Assembly (NCBI GenBank): GCA_013398955.1 | Contig: VWPU01012722.1 | Coordinates: 1-64,000, forward strand | Reading direction: 5' to 3' | Length of the DNA: 64,000 nt | Source of the DNA: Callaeas wilsoni | Taxonomy: Eukaryota; Chordata; Aves; Passeriformes; Callaeidae | In this document: positions 1 through 12,900 of the stretch, one piece after another | How positions within the stretch are numbered: the first letter of the stretch is position 1 | Layout: each line of letters opens with the position of its first letter | Notes under the pieces: generated by a model | The model's input: only the letters and a program-made list of their open reading frames with translations | Database searches by the model: none | What the model was told of the DNA's origin: nothing | Made by a program: the position numbers and the translations under genes

Positions 1-25
1 AGGACAGGAGAGGACAGGAGAGGCG
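1..25. repeat. Edge of a 10-bp tandem repeat (AGGACAGGAG)
   Basis: The window opens with two exact copies of AGGACAGGAG (1-10 and 11-20) followed by a diverging third (AGGCGG...). The array probably continues upstream of the window, so its size cannot be judged. It is purine-rich on the + strand. Confidence 0.6.
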
Positions 26-28
26 GAG

Positions 29-1540
29 CAAATACTTAATTGTAAGACTGGGCGGAATTCAGTTTTTGTGCTTTGGTTCACTGGTGTTCAAAAATATCAT
101 TCTTATACTCCAAGAAAACAACAGATATTCACTAATTAATGAAAATCTGAGGCATTTATGCATCTTAAATTAATTATGGAGGTTGTGAACTCTACTTACT
201 TCAGTCTTTTCTTTGATTATTAAAACTATTTATATTTCCTCCTTTTCTAGTTCTTTTACGTTTGAAGAGTAAATTACAAGCAACCAATCAGATTATTTCT
301 TCCCTTTAGGGCAACAAATGTGATAGGGATTCAGAAATCTTTCTTCTCAGTTATTACCAGCATTATCTACTAGAGGCAACAGGTTTCTGCAGGCCTCATG
401 CCCAAACCTGCTGGTTCCTTAGCAGAATGAAATGCCAAAGCTGTTGAGTGCAGAAGGTATGTGTGCATCTCTGTTTCTGCCCTAGACTTTATCTTCTGGC
501 TGCACTGAAACTTCACTCCCAAAGGCTCTTCCTTTTGTGGGGAACCCTTCCTGTGTTGAGGAGAGGAGCACAGATGGGTAAATGCACATCAATGTGTCTC
601 AAAAACTACTTCGTGTTTGTCTCTGTTATGTAAAAGAAAACTGATAACGGGCACTGGCTCCAAGGATCACCAAATTAATTACTGGTTGTACCTCATGCTG
701 CTAATAAATGCAAAAAGCCAGCCTAAATGTGAAGTAGCTGTGCTGTGGGCAAACATGGCAGCCCAATGTTTGAACTCTCTGGTCTGTAATGCTACCTCTG
801 AGCACTAATAAGGGAGCACCATCCCTTCCCTGATTCACTCAGGTGAACAGCCTTCTTCAGATCCAACTTGGATACTCCTGCCTAGGCTAATACCCCCAGG
901 AGAGAGAAGGTGAGAGATAAGAGGACAGAGAGTTAAGACTAAAGCAGTGGGAAAATTTTTATTCTTATTCTTTAATTACAGTGTTGCAAATGCATACCTG
1001 GTGAATAAATGCTGATCTGTTGTCTACCACTCAGCATCATCAGATCTCCAAATGTTTCACAAAATCTTCATCATTATACTGATTTTATCCACTGGAGCTC
1101 TGAGACTTTCAAAACAAAATAAGGTGCTTGTGCACCACTGAGGAAAAGTATAGGGATGTTTTGGGGAGAGTATTTTTACTGCTGTATTTTCCGTGTATGT
1201 CCAGTGGTCATGTCCTCGCTGTGAAGGCCTGACCTCCAGATGTCCAGAAGTTTTTGACAAAACTCTAGTGTCTTTTTTCTTTTTTTTTCCCCTGCCCAGG
1301 CAAATTTTCCAGTTGGAAACTGATGCCATAGCCAGGGAAAGCCAAACATATGGAAGTTTCACATTTTGCAGACAGGAAACACTCAGGGGACCAAAGGTCA
1401 TCCACCAGACTGGGGCTAAAGCCAGGGTTACAACCCACATTTCCTGACCTCTGAGGCAGTTCTAAACCCACTAAACCCCCTTGTCCTTCTTTATAGGCAT
1501 TATATTTCCTCTACTCTTTCCATGGCTTTCAAGAGGACCT
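29..1540. other. Unique AT-rich DNA, no gene seen
   Basis: No recognisable coding exon, transposon or RNA gene is seen. Open frames here are under 130 codons on either strand and show no known protein motif. A pyrimidine tract (1270-1293) ends in CCCAGG, which resembles a splice acceptor, but no open exon follows. Confidence 0.6.
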
Positions 1541-1549
1541 AAAGCCCTG

Positions 1550-1930
1550 TGGACGTGGTTTCCACAGCGTATGTTCAGCTGGCTGACTCGACGGTCCTCT
1601 GAAGCCTCAGGCGCTGTTTTAGTAGAAATATGTGGTAATAATAATGTGCCCGCCTGCCCTGCGCGTGTTAATACTGTCACCACACTGCTTTGTCAGCTGC
1701 CTGGAGCTGCTGGCAAGCCTCAGCCCAAGTACCCTCACTGGCCTCCCTTTCTGCCAGCGGATGTTTGCCAAGTCCAGGTGCCTGTGCGGCCGCATCCTCC
1801 CCTCTCGTATCAGCACACTGCAGAGCAGTGAGAGCAGGCTGGGCTGGGATCGCTGGCACGCTGTCCATGAACTCTCTGTGCTGATCTCAATCCATCCCAA
1901 GCGGCTTGGTGTTTGTACAGCCTGTTGTGG
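1550..1930. promoter_or_regulatory. CpG-enriched patch, possible regulatory element
   Basis: Roughly 15 CpG dinucleotides are visible by eye in about 380 bp, including GCGGCCGC at 1786-1793 and CGACGG near 1588, while flanking DNA is CpG-poor. Several overlapping open frames exist on both strands (up to 139 codons) because GC-rich DNA has fewer stops; none shows a known domain. In vertebrates, CpG retention suggests hypomethylation in the germ line, as at promoters or enhancers. No TATA box or initiator was identified, so promoter activity is only a possibility. Confidence 0.3.
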
Positions 1931-2550
1931 GGTGCTGGGGTGTTCAGGAGATGCCCTAGGCTGTTACCGCTTACTTCAGCAGACTTCCTTCCCAACCTCC
2001 ACCCCGTACCTAACCTTCAGACAAACACTGTTCTTCTGGATTTGGGAGTAAAGCTTGTTGTTTTGGGCTAGGTCCTCTTTTATAGGACTTTATAAAGGCA
2101 GTTGGTCTCCCTTTCAACATAGTGGGTGCTCTGGGCCAAATCCAGAGAGGCTGCTCTCCTTGAGAGCGTCTCCTGACACCAGAAAACACATCAGAGAGAT
2201 TGAGGAGGAAGATGAGTTGTTCCCTGCATGAGCATGAGGACCGCAAGTTTTATTTGGACAATAAAAATGTCCCTCCCCGTTAAGCTGCATAAGCTGGAGG
2301 TCAGTTCACCCAAGGGATGGGACAGGGTTAAGCTTACAGCAAGAGGACATGGGGCTAATTCCAGGAACACTGTGGTAGCCACAGGGGATTTGTTTATATT
2401 CTGTATATCATCTCCACTTGAAGCTGTAGAAAAAGGTGTATAAGAGAAAGGGAATCATGCCTTTATGTGTATGTACATTTTTGTTTGTGATGTTCCATGA
2501 GAATACCAGCAACAAAATCTCTTTTTCACTTTCCCCCCCACCTTCTGGAC

Positions 2551-2960
2551 TGATTTATTAATAATTTGTGTTCCATTACAGAAAATGGGCTTTTATGTGA
2601 ATTGTACTGTGCCCTGAAATTGTTTTAGTGGCAGATCATAATTTACTATTGGGGTTTCAGGAGTCAGTGCAGACCACAATGCCATCTCCATATTCATATT
2701 TCAGATCTGTCAGAGCACCCGGATTGTTCGTGTAATCAGATGGATTTCCATTCCAGTCCTTGAGAGACAAGAAAACTGGCCATCACGGAGAGATCCTTGG
2801 CAATTAAAATGAATAAGAGCTGCCACTCTCAGTGGATGTCTTCTGGGTTACCATGGAGGACAGAGATTGGTATGAGATTTAATCAGGCACTAACAGCACC
2901 TTGCTGGGAACCTCATGGCTGATAAAGGCAGCAGCATCAGACCAAGTAGCTCCTCTCTTT
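2551..2960. promoter_or_regulatory. Candidate conserved noncoding element
   Basis: The stretch carries AT-core homeodomain-type sites (TTATTAATAATTTG at 2555-2568, CAATTAAAATGAATAA at 2811-2826) set in non-repetitive, mid-GC sequence with stops in all frames. This texture is typical of vertebrate developmental enhancers. Conservation itself cannot be seen from one genome, so the call rests on composition and motif density only. Confidence 0.25.
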
Positions 2961-3120
2961 TTAAAGGGAAAGGAGCCTTTTTCCTTTTTTTTTTTTTTTA
3001 AGATATAATAAATCCCGTGAAGTTTTGTAGTGTTTGATACTAGAGAAGGGCTAGAGGGTTTGGGGTTACTTTTCTTCTCTTCCCCACAAATGAATCACCC
3101 CTCTTTGTGGGGTAAAATCA

Positions 3121-3840
3121 AGCGAAATGTGCACGCTGGATGCTCAATACATTTGCAGGGTGGTTTTTAATTGCTTGTATTTTGCTTGTGCAGTGGCTAC
3201 TAATGTGATATTTGGCTTTTTAAAATTAATTTCTCTGTGACTTTGTGGCTGTTGAAGGTGACAGATTGGCAGGCCAGAGTTGGAAATCCTTTACTTATCC
3301 CCAGAACAATTACAACGCAGGCAGCAGCAATGAAAGCGTCCCCAGCCGGCGCGGAAGGCCCAGAACAAGGATGAAGGAAAGCCTTCCCAGGCTCTCTGCT
3401 GAGACTGCCATTAAAGATACCAATTAGTGCCAAACTGTATTTTGTGATGGAGGAGGCACCGTTCCACTAGGACGGGACTGTAACTGTGGCACGTTTACTC
3501 CTCAGCTGGCTGCCACTTTCAGCTCTTAACAAAACGGCCTGAATTAGCCCCTGCAATCTTTGTGGCCTGATGCAGCACGCTGCAAAGCCTCAGGTGAGCT
3601 GCAGTGCCCCTTCTGTGTGGGGCCATGACGAGGAGGGTCCGTGCAAACCAGCAGCACAGACAGTGATACAGGGGGGCCAAGCTGCTGCTGCCTCCACAGC
3701 ATCCGCAGAGCCCGACTCGCTGAACCTGCCTGTCACCCACTCTTTGTTTAATGGGGTTTGCCACGAAAGGAATAAAAGATAAAGGAAATCCTCTCTTGTT
3801 TTTTGCCCCTAAATGGGCGCGCCCGTGTTTCCGGTCCATC
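3121..3840. promoter_or_regulatory. CpG-enriched patch with GGGCGCGCCC palindrome
   Basis: About 22 CpGs are visible by eye in 720 bp, far more than in the flanks. They include the cluster GCCGGCGCGG near 3347 and the perfect 10-bp palindrome GGGCGCGCCC near 3814. The sequence between them includes CTCTTTGTTTAATGG (near 3740), resembling a SOX/HMG site next to a homeodomain core. Both strands carry short open frames without known domains. An orphan CpG-island-like enhancer or an unannotated noncoding promoter would fit; the strand of any transcript cannot be told. Confidence 0.35.
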
Positions 3841-6800
3841 ACTGAAAATATTTGTATATAGGAACATGGAAATATTAAGGCTTTTTCTTGTTAGGCTGAA
3901 GAGCCACAGCTTCATTTATACATTTGCAGTTCCTTGGCATGAAGTGGGTAATGGAGCAGGTTGTTTAAGGTACAGTGTGTAGTGCTCAGAGCATTCCTGT
4001 GTGCAAGGGCTTTCCTTCAAGAAGACTTGACAGTGACTGTACTGCATCTTAGCTGTCAAGCTATTTTTTCCTTGCTAGGTTTCATTTGTGTTTTTCTTCA
4101 CCTTTTGGAGACCCCTTACCTCTCCCCTCTTAAATCTGTGCTCACCACAGAGCAGACATAATCCCAGATTTTCAGTAAATCAACACTATATGCTCCCTAC
4201 TGACTAAGAGAATTTGATACTGACAGATTGTTACACCTAAAAGAAAAATACTGCCATAGTTTCTCTAACATGCTTTGCCTGCAACACCGAGCAAGGACAG
4301 ATGTGTGATATCCATTATGAATATAACAATACAGGTAGCCTACTATAATACAACTATTTTTAATTTATATTTCATGACGAAGAACATGGGTGCAGCCATG
4401 AATCACTGTCCTCCTCTTTTAGCTCAGTAAAACCACAGTGTCCATAATATTGCAGTCATACAATTAACTCCTTTCAGCAGCAGCACTGCAGATTTTAGTC
4501 CTGTGCAAAGCCATTGTTTAATCTACATGTGTATAGAAACCACCCTGTAGAATAGCAACATTTTTATATGACACCCGACATCTGAGTATCGCTACATGCT
4601 GGACAGATGTGTAATTAATGTTGCCTTTCAACCTCTCTGTTTGGTGGGTAAATTCTAGACTGGGAACGAAGTTATATTCAATCCTAAAATGTGATGCTGA
4701 GCATCAGCAATGCCTTTATGCTGTATAATTCTCCCGTGTACTCAGTGGAGGGATTAAATGCATCCCCCTCCTCACCCTCAATTTTCCTAGATCCCTTAAA
4801 GGGCTACTACTGCCTACATAATCTTCATCCCTGAACTCAAATCCTTTGGATCCTCTGGGGCCCTTATTAACTGGATGTTTGCTATGCTCTGCCTTGAAAT
4901 GATCTTCAATCTCCTTATTGTTTTGCTAAGACCATGCCATGATTTCTGAACAAATCCTTCTCTTTCATCTGCCCTTTATTAGCCCAGATGGACAGAAGTG
5001 AAGGGAACTCTCCTTTTAGCAGTGTTCAGTGAACTACATAAAGATACCATATGCAAAAAGAGATGTTAGGGTCTGATGAACTCTATCCTGTCCAGACCCA
5101 GCACAGTGTCTCCAGACTGGTCCCCTCTAAGGAGCAGTGGTACCAGTCTGACAAGCTTAGGCTGCTCCTGAAAATCTTGGAGCAGCATTTCAGCCTCTGG
5201 AAAGATTACTCCACCATTGCAGAGCGGAGATCTTCGTAGTGCTGCTTGATTATTTAATCAGTCCTGAGCTTTCTCCTGGGAATAAGCATGGACTTGGGGA
5301 TGGCAGAGAGGAATAGATGGTTAGAGGCTTTCCTTGCCAACAATGGTTACATTCCCATCTGCCCTGGAGGGAGAATAGTAGTGAAACATAAAGGAAACAA
5401 TGTGCCAAAACACTATCATAAGAAAGAAATCAAATCCTCCTCCTTCCCCCCATTTCCCTTTGAGACAGAGGAAGGTACTCACTAGTTCCTTGTCTGAGGG
5501 AGCTGGCTTTGGGTGACCAACCCAGTGTGCAAAGAAGGCTGAGGCACTGGCAGGGTCCAAAAGAGAGACAAAGACTGCCCTGGCACAGGTTCACCAGCTG
5601 AAGTAATTCACTGGCTCTCCCAGATGAATCAAGAACTACTGTGAAGGAGAAAGGAGATCTCTGGACTCCAGGGCAGACCTGGTTAGAGCTGTGGTATGGC
5701 CCAGGGCTCGGCGAGGCTGGAGAGGGTCTGCTCCTTTCCAAATGCCCACAGGACTGAGAGCCCAAACACCGGGACTTGCCAGTGGGAAAAAAATAAATTA
5801 ATCAAAGAGCTGTATTTCCAAAGAGAACTCAAGAATACTGGAATATAAAACAAACATTTTATCTGTCCAGTTGGTTAGAGATTACACAGATAAATTTATA
5901 GGTGTTAAATTGGACACCAGAGGGCTTCCATATTGTTCTGTGAATGAATGTATTGCAGAAGTAGTAATATTAAATACAACAGAGGCAAAGCAGTGTTAAA
6001 CCCTACCACATGTTCTATACTCTGTTTAGTTGGGCTGACAGACAAATTACAGCTGAAAAGAAGAATTTTCTATGGTTTGGGTAGGATTCACCTTAAATTT
6101 TCTTGTCATCCGGTGATGACCATATCAGCAGAGCAGTGCAGTGCCATGGGACGGTATTTTAGAGCATCAGTTAAGGTTACTTAGGGCACTGGCCTAGGAA
6201 GGAAGAATGGCACCTACTGGTAGCCCAGTGCTCACACGTACAGCACCCGGGGCTTTTCTTCAAGGGCTTCTGTCCTAATACTAACCAGACCCAACCTCAT
6301 TTAACTGATGAGATTTGACAAGGCCACCTCAGAGCAAGATGCTGTGGCTACAGGGAGCGTTGCTTACCAGTCTTGCCCAGATATGAGGGGAGAAGCTGGA
6401 AATAGTAACGTGTGAGAGAAGCAGAGAGCAAAAAGAGAGTTAAGGCAGGGGAGAAAAGAAGTGGCTGAAACTAAGAAGTGGTTCTGGAGTGAGGCATATG
6501 TGTTGGTGCAGAGGCTGAAAATATTCCCAGGCTCCTCTAAAAGGCTTATTTGAAAAGACTGAATGAATTTCAGAGCAGAACCAATGCCTCTGTAACCACT
6601 GCTTCTGGGATAGATTTACAGCATAAACCCACTGGGACAGATTCAATGTTGGAGTGAGTGAACGCAACTCTATTGAAGTTAATGGACTTGTGCCCACTTA
6701 TATCAAAGATGAATTTAGTCTATAGAGAAAGAAAATGGGATTTAACCTGCAAATCACCTGTTATAGAGACTAACAACATAATATGTGGTGAAAAGACAAG

Positions 6801-9600
6801 CAAGAATTCGGGAGTGTGCTTAAAATGCTTCATTCTCTGCTCATCCGAATAGCCTGCATTCCCTGTGTTTCTAATTACCCGAAACCTGTCTAGCACTGGG
6901 AAGAATAGTATTTAGCATTCATACTATAGTAGCAACCAGAGATCCTGTGAGGGTCCCATTACACTCAGTGCTCTCCAAACACAAAAGCATGCCTAATCCC
7001 CGCTCACACGAACTTCCACTTCTTTTCTGTGGACATGGAGGCCAATTAGAATTGCCGAAGTTCAGATTTGGAGTCAAAGTATTTAACACTGTGGGACTGA
7101 TACCCGAGGGGTAATAACTAGGAGATATAGCACAGCCAGTTTTTGGGATATCAGTACTGGAATACTTGCACTTCAAATATTCAAATACCAGATTAAAATT
7201 GATTAACAGAATGAATGAAGGGACTGTCTACAGTATCTGTGGAGTTGTAAATAGGGTAATAAATCAACAGGAGAGAACACAGATACAGGGATAAATAATT
7301 ACTGCTTGTGTATAAAATGTTACATTGTGCTCTGTAAGTATTTTGAAAGACTTGAATGAAAGCAACTATCATAAAAGTGAACTATTAAGGTTGTTACTAA
7401 TTATATTAATAATACAAATACAGTTGACTTGTAATTTGAAAGTATCATCTGCCATATCCTGGCACATGGAAGATGCAGCCAGGTAATGAAGCAATGACAG
7501 GTGACACAAGCAATTTTTTCTCTAGAAGGAAAAATTTGTGAAGTGGTTACACAAACACGAAGTGGTAATGGTCATGTCTTTGCCATGGCTGCATGCCAGT
7601 TCATAAGACAAGCTCACACCCAGGATCGATATAAAACATTAAAACCAAGGAAAAACCAAAAAGATTTATACCTCATGAAACACTACTTTAAAAAAACCAA
7701 CAGTATGGAACCAACCACAGAACCTTCTCCATATCACTTTCTTTCACCACTGTCAGTAGATGTGTTTTCAACCAGTTGTCTGAAATGGAACAACTTTCAG
7801 CTGAATTATAATGTGTGTATGTTAGTGGGTAGCTCTACACAATGATTCCTGTCACCCTTTCCTCCTGCTTCTCCTCGGATGTGGCATGTCAGAGGCATGC
7901 CAAGATAGGGCAGTCCCAGAGGGACTGTCAAAAACAGCACAACCCAGAGCAGCCCTGAGGCTGTTCTGAATTGCACCAGGGGTTAAACCTGCCTCCAGCC
8001 AGCCTCAGGATTGGGGGTGTACACACAGTGTGGCACAGGCCGCTATCTTCCCACTCTGTGGTAAATTGTCTGATACTCGAAGGCATCTGAGAGCAAACTC
8101 AATAGAGCCAGTCTGGATTCACAGCACTCTAGCAGAAAGCAAAGGGGTCCTTTAAGGGTGCTTTGCCCAGAAGAAAAGACTATCCATGTTCTGTCTCTCA
8201 GCCACCAAAACCTAATCCAGAAGAAACTCCACAATTTTTCCCAAGCGTTACCTGTATCCAAATCTGCCATGTAGAGAAGTAACTACCTGTCTGCAAATCC
8301 ATTCACCACGTCAGCCCATGCTAACTCTTCCACGACAAGTACAAGTAGGGAAAAGCATTGCATTTTTAAACAGGCATATACTGTTGGAGGATGTATCCTT
8401 TGCTGTCCAGGACTGGGAAGCCTCTAACACTGGTTAATTATCTCCAAGATGAAGGGCTTAATTGGGAATGTCACGAACCAAACTTTCTTCCCTTTGAAGA
8501 GCTGTCTACCTCACATGGTGCTCAGAGAAATAATAGACAGAAAAATCAGTTCAGTTTTCATTGTTTCCTTTCAATTTCATAAAAATGCAAGCAGTCAGGC
8601 AAATACTTTCCAATGTGTCTCCTATGCTTCTATCTACATACTCAGTACTTCTGTGATGACACCCAGACTCAGGCAAGAGAATGTTGATGAAGGTCAAGTG
8701 TGGAGAAAGGAAACTCTAAACAATAATGGATGATTTATAGCATACAGTGAATCTTATCTGGGTCACACTTTTGAAGGGCCCCATTTCTCAGCTCTTCTAA
8801 TTCTTGAATTAATTAAGTTCTCAAACCCATTATTTTGTTTCTCTTTTTCTATGCAGCTCGAGACACAGAGGTGACAGGCTGAGTGATGCACTTCAGAGCA
8901 GCGATTCTTCTTGCACTGCGTGAAAGAGCTTTCAACAGAGCTCTGTCTGCAGCAACGGTACTCAGAGACACTCCTTGCTGAGTCTTCACCTTGCACTAGC
9001 TTTGCTTATTCAGACCTCTTCCACATCTTCCTTAACGACCACTACCCAGATTTCATTTTGGTGGCCTATTGAATTGGAAGTTTTTTCTCCAAGGGTGCTC
9101 ATCTGAAGAGGATTAGGACCTTTGTACAACCCCCAGGCGTTTGTGATTACATGGGGCAATGGACTCTTCCCCCAGAGGAGACTACTTAAGGGAAAAGACA
9201 CACTCTCTTTGGCATCCCCATTGCTGGTGTGGACCTTGTCCATCTTCCTGCATTGACACTCAGATTCTGCTGTTGCAAGTGCAATGCGATCACAGAGCTT
9301 GTCAGAGGGACCAGGCGGTCATCTCCTTACAGTCTGATCTTCCATATTTTGTCCACAGAAGCTTTGATCCTATAAAGTGCCCCCTGAAGAGCATGCTCAG
9401 TGTGTCTCCTGCATGGGTAGCCATCTGAGCTCTTTGTAGGCTGCAGGCTGAAAACCATAAGCTCAAGTTCAGAAAATTGCCTACTGGACTCCTGTGGCTC
9501 TGTGAGAAAAGAGAAAACAAAAATAGTAATATATTGTTAAAGGCAATCAAGAATTAGTTCTGCAATAAATCTATATGCAATCTGTCCCCTGTACTCATGA
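3841..9600. other. Unique DNA, no gene seen
   Basis: No transposon, RNA gene or coding exon is recognised. The most protein-like small frame is 5051-5239 (62 codons, + strand), whose C-terminal half could form an amphipathic helix. Its ATG has a weak initiation context (C at -3, C at +4), and a frame of this size is expected by chance. A 7-bp inverted repeat with a 3-nt loop lies at 7911-7927. Confidence 0.6.
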
Positions 9601-9609
9601 GTGTTTACT

Positions 9610-9960
9610 TATATTTATAAGACTTGTTTTATGAATGATTTGCCATTAATGGAGAAAGGAGAGATTAAGAAACAAAAGCTGTAGCTTCAATCCATCATTA
9701 GGGAATTAATCAATTGGCAGCCTGTGCAGACAGCTATTTAGATCTGCGGCCTGAACAGCTTAATTGGGGGAAACGTTTTAAAAGGGCTAGAATGATGTTC
9801 AAAGTAGCATAAATTAGCCCGTTTTGGACCCATCACATGGCCTAATTTAACAACTTTTATACCTCAGAGTTTGGCAAGTGATCACATCTCTTGAGCTTCT
9901 TAGCATCTTCCTATCCTGATATGCCTGTAAAGTATATTTCCACCTGAAAATGATTAACTA
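9610..9960. promoter_or_regulatory. Candidate conserved noncoding element
   Basis: This is a dense cluster of homeodomain-type cores: the palindrome CCATTAATGG (9643-9652), GAATTAATCAATTG (9703-9716) and TAATTG (9761-9766), with ACAAAAG (SOX/TCF-like) near 9673. The stretch has stops in all frames and no repeat. The paired sites with moderate GC between them are the pattern I associate with developmental enhancers. No alignment is available to prove conservation. Confidence 0.35.
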
Positions 9961-12900
9961 GAAACATTCCAGCTACTCAATAAAAGGAAAGGAGAAAACA
10001 CCTGTGAAACACTGTCTGTCCTTACCAGAGTTTGCCTCTCCCTCTCCAGCTGTAGGTGTTTGTAGCCATTGATGCAAATGAGAATAGAGAAGTAGGTCAA
10101 GGCCTCCTTCACCTTGGGTCTCAGCTCCCCCATAGGGCTGATGGGGTTTTTATGTTACAGCAAAAAAAAAAAGGGTGCATCTCAGGGTTTCTTACTTTTA
10201 CTGTTGGTTTGTAAGGGGTTTTAGCCTCTGCAATACATTAAATGAGGTGTTTAAGTGGAAAAACCCAACATTATCTTTTACTAGGAACAAGTGAAAATTC
10301 ATAAATGCAAGTTTCCTGGAAGTTCAGCATTTTCTGGGATGTGGACCTTGAACTGGCTTTGAATTCAGCAGAAAACCTATTTATGTTTGGCCAAATGAAA
10401 TCCCCATGAACTCCCTAACCCACTTGCGTGCTTGAAATCTGGGACTGGTCCCAGAGGTGAATTTCTCAGTCTCAGCATGCTGCTGCCACCAGTGCAATCA
10501 ATGCCTATGTGCTCTGCTCCTCACGGCGTTGAGGCTGCGCAGTTCCAGCTTGTACGGTTACTTCTGGTTACCTCACATGGGGTCGGAGAGATGCTGCCTG
10601 GGGACTTTCAAACAAAACCATTTAGCTTTAAGGCTCTAAATGTTTCAGTGTCTTTGCCAGGCAACACCCTGACAACACAGCTAAACCAAACTAACCTTAT
10701 ACATATATTGTACATGACGTTTGTTTTGGAGCAAACTTGTTGCCCTGCATTCCAGTCCTCCAGAGGCGTCATGCCATCCTCTTTATTCATCAGGAGTATG
10801 CCCAAATCCCACAGTTGGCTTATGTGCAGCCTATCCACATGCTTCCCGTCTCTGAAGGAAAATGCAGAATGAAGCATCCAGAGTCAGTTCCAGGCACAGT
10901 TGTTGTCAGCCAGGCAGGTTTCAAATGTGCTCGCTGACAGCATCATTGATAACTGTATGCCCTTTCAAGCTCTGGTAGAGACGCAACGGTACTTGTGCAA
11001 TTCTAGGGTTGTCTCTTCTCCTGGTGGGTCAATAAAATTCGGTCTTTGGTCTTTAAGGAGTCAAAATGATTGCATATTCTACCCGAGCAGTGCTAAAATG
11101 TTTGGTCGTTTAGCATACAGCTCTGATCTCAGGCCCTCTGGAGGTATGCCTGAGTTGTTCTGTTTTATTCTGACCTTTCAGAGGTATAAATGGGATAAGA
11201 ATCTGGTTATCTTTTCCTACTAGTATGACCCCTGTTAGACTGATGAACCTGGCATACAAGCAGTTGGAATCTTTTAAGAGGTTTTTTCTTATACATTTAC
11301 TCACAACTAATTATTCACCAGTTTATACTTGTGACAGGATTTGGTTTAGGGGATCTCTTCCACAGAACTCTGGGATCCACAGATTGTATGTTTTGATAAC
11401 CAAACCTACACTCAAGGCAGGTTGCAATTTTGGGTGTATCACTCTTTATATTTCATTCTTTGTTCCATTGGCACTAGCTTTATTACAGAAAAATATTTTC
11501 TCTTGAAAACATGGTAGCAGGAACAAAGCTAAAACAACACCAAAGCTCTAGCAAAGACTAAAGGTATAGGAGAAAGTGTTTATTTCAGAAGATGATGCCG
11601 CAAAAAGAGAAAGAAAAAACTCAGAAAAAACATCCCTCCATTTTGCCTCTCAAACTACCAGAACGACACGCAGACACTGTCTGGGAGAAGGTAAAATGAA
11701 GACACAGGTAATGCCAGATGAAGAATTGCCGTGCACTACTTGAACATAACCTCGAGATGACTTCACCTAATAACTGAGACAGGGTGGAGCTTGGAGCAAA
11801 GGTTTACACCTTATGGTGTGTGACCACTGAGTAACTTCTTCAGTTCAATGGCAGTTCAAACACTGGCTGTTGCTAAATATCTTCAGTAGAGGACAAAGGT
11901 AGGGGTCCAAGACTATGACTTAATTATCACCAGTTCCCTGAGAGGGAAAGACAAGAGCATCTGTACCACTAGACATCTTTTACAGCACAGAGCATCTTCC
12001 TCAACATGTGACACCTTGTCCCCTTGCAGGAGCAGACCCTTTCTGCTGGGAGATGTTCCCCTTGCATCTGCAAAGACAGGAGCAAAATGCCTCTGATGGG
12101 CATGGCATCCATTAGTCCAGGAACACTTATTCTTTTTCTTTATTTCTTGTACAATAGTATCGTCTGGCATGGGAAGTCTAATCTGCAAGCTCAAGCTCTT
12201 TTTGGGAACTAAGAAGTGGTGGTTTTGCTGTGCACTGAATTATTTCAGAATAAATAAATAATACTGATAGATCAGGACAGGGAGCAGTAGATTAATCTAT
12301 TCATTCTTCCTTCAGCCCTGTATATAACACTATACATTTGGCAGGCTACAAAGCTGTCTCCTTGCTGTGTCTTAAAATACAATGCCAGATACTTGAAAAG
12401 GTAGCCTTTTAAATTTTGCACAATGAACATATTCGGTGTTTAAAGGAAGGGAAAAAGAAAGAAAAAAAAAGAATTAAAAGATGAAGAAAAATAAAGAAGA
12501 CATAATCTGACAACCTATGCAGTTCAAGCCCATGCTCCTATACCTCATAGAACTACATAGACCAATGTATATATTTCAAAATCCATTCGTTTTCAGAGCT
12601 CTTGACTTGGTATTTTAGTCACGGAAAAATTCCTTTCAGGAAATAAAATCAAAATGGAGAACTTGGACAGGAACTGATAGAAAAGAAGCAGACCTTCATG
12701 GCACAGGAAGTTTTAACCCCTTTTAGCTAACCCATTACTTTTCCCTATTCCCGGTATGTATGGACATGAGAACCAACGTGCAAGAGTGTCAGCCCAGACC
12801 AGTTATTGACATTACGCAGGAGCTTACTGAACACACCAGAGGAGAAGCAAAGTCACAAGAAAGAACTCACAACTACATAGTGCTGCCATACTTCCTATCT

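Noticed and set aside
5051..5239. 62-codon frame with helix-like C-terminal half as a micropeptide
   Set aside because: The initiation context is weak, no homologue is recognised, and many frames of this length occur by chance.
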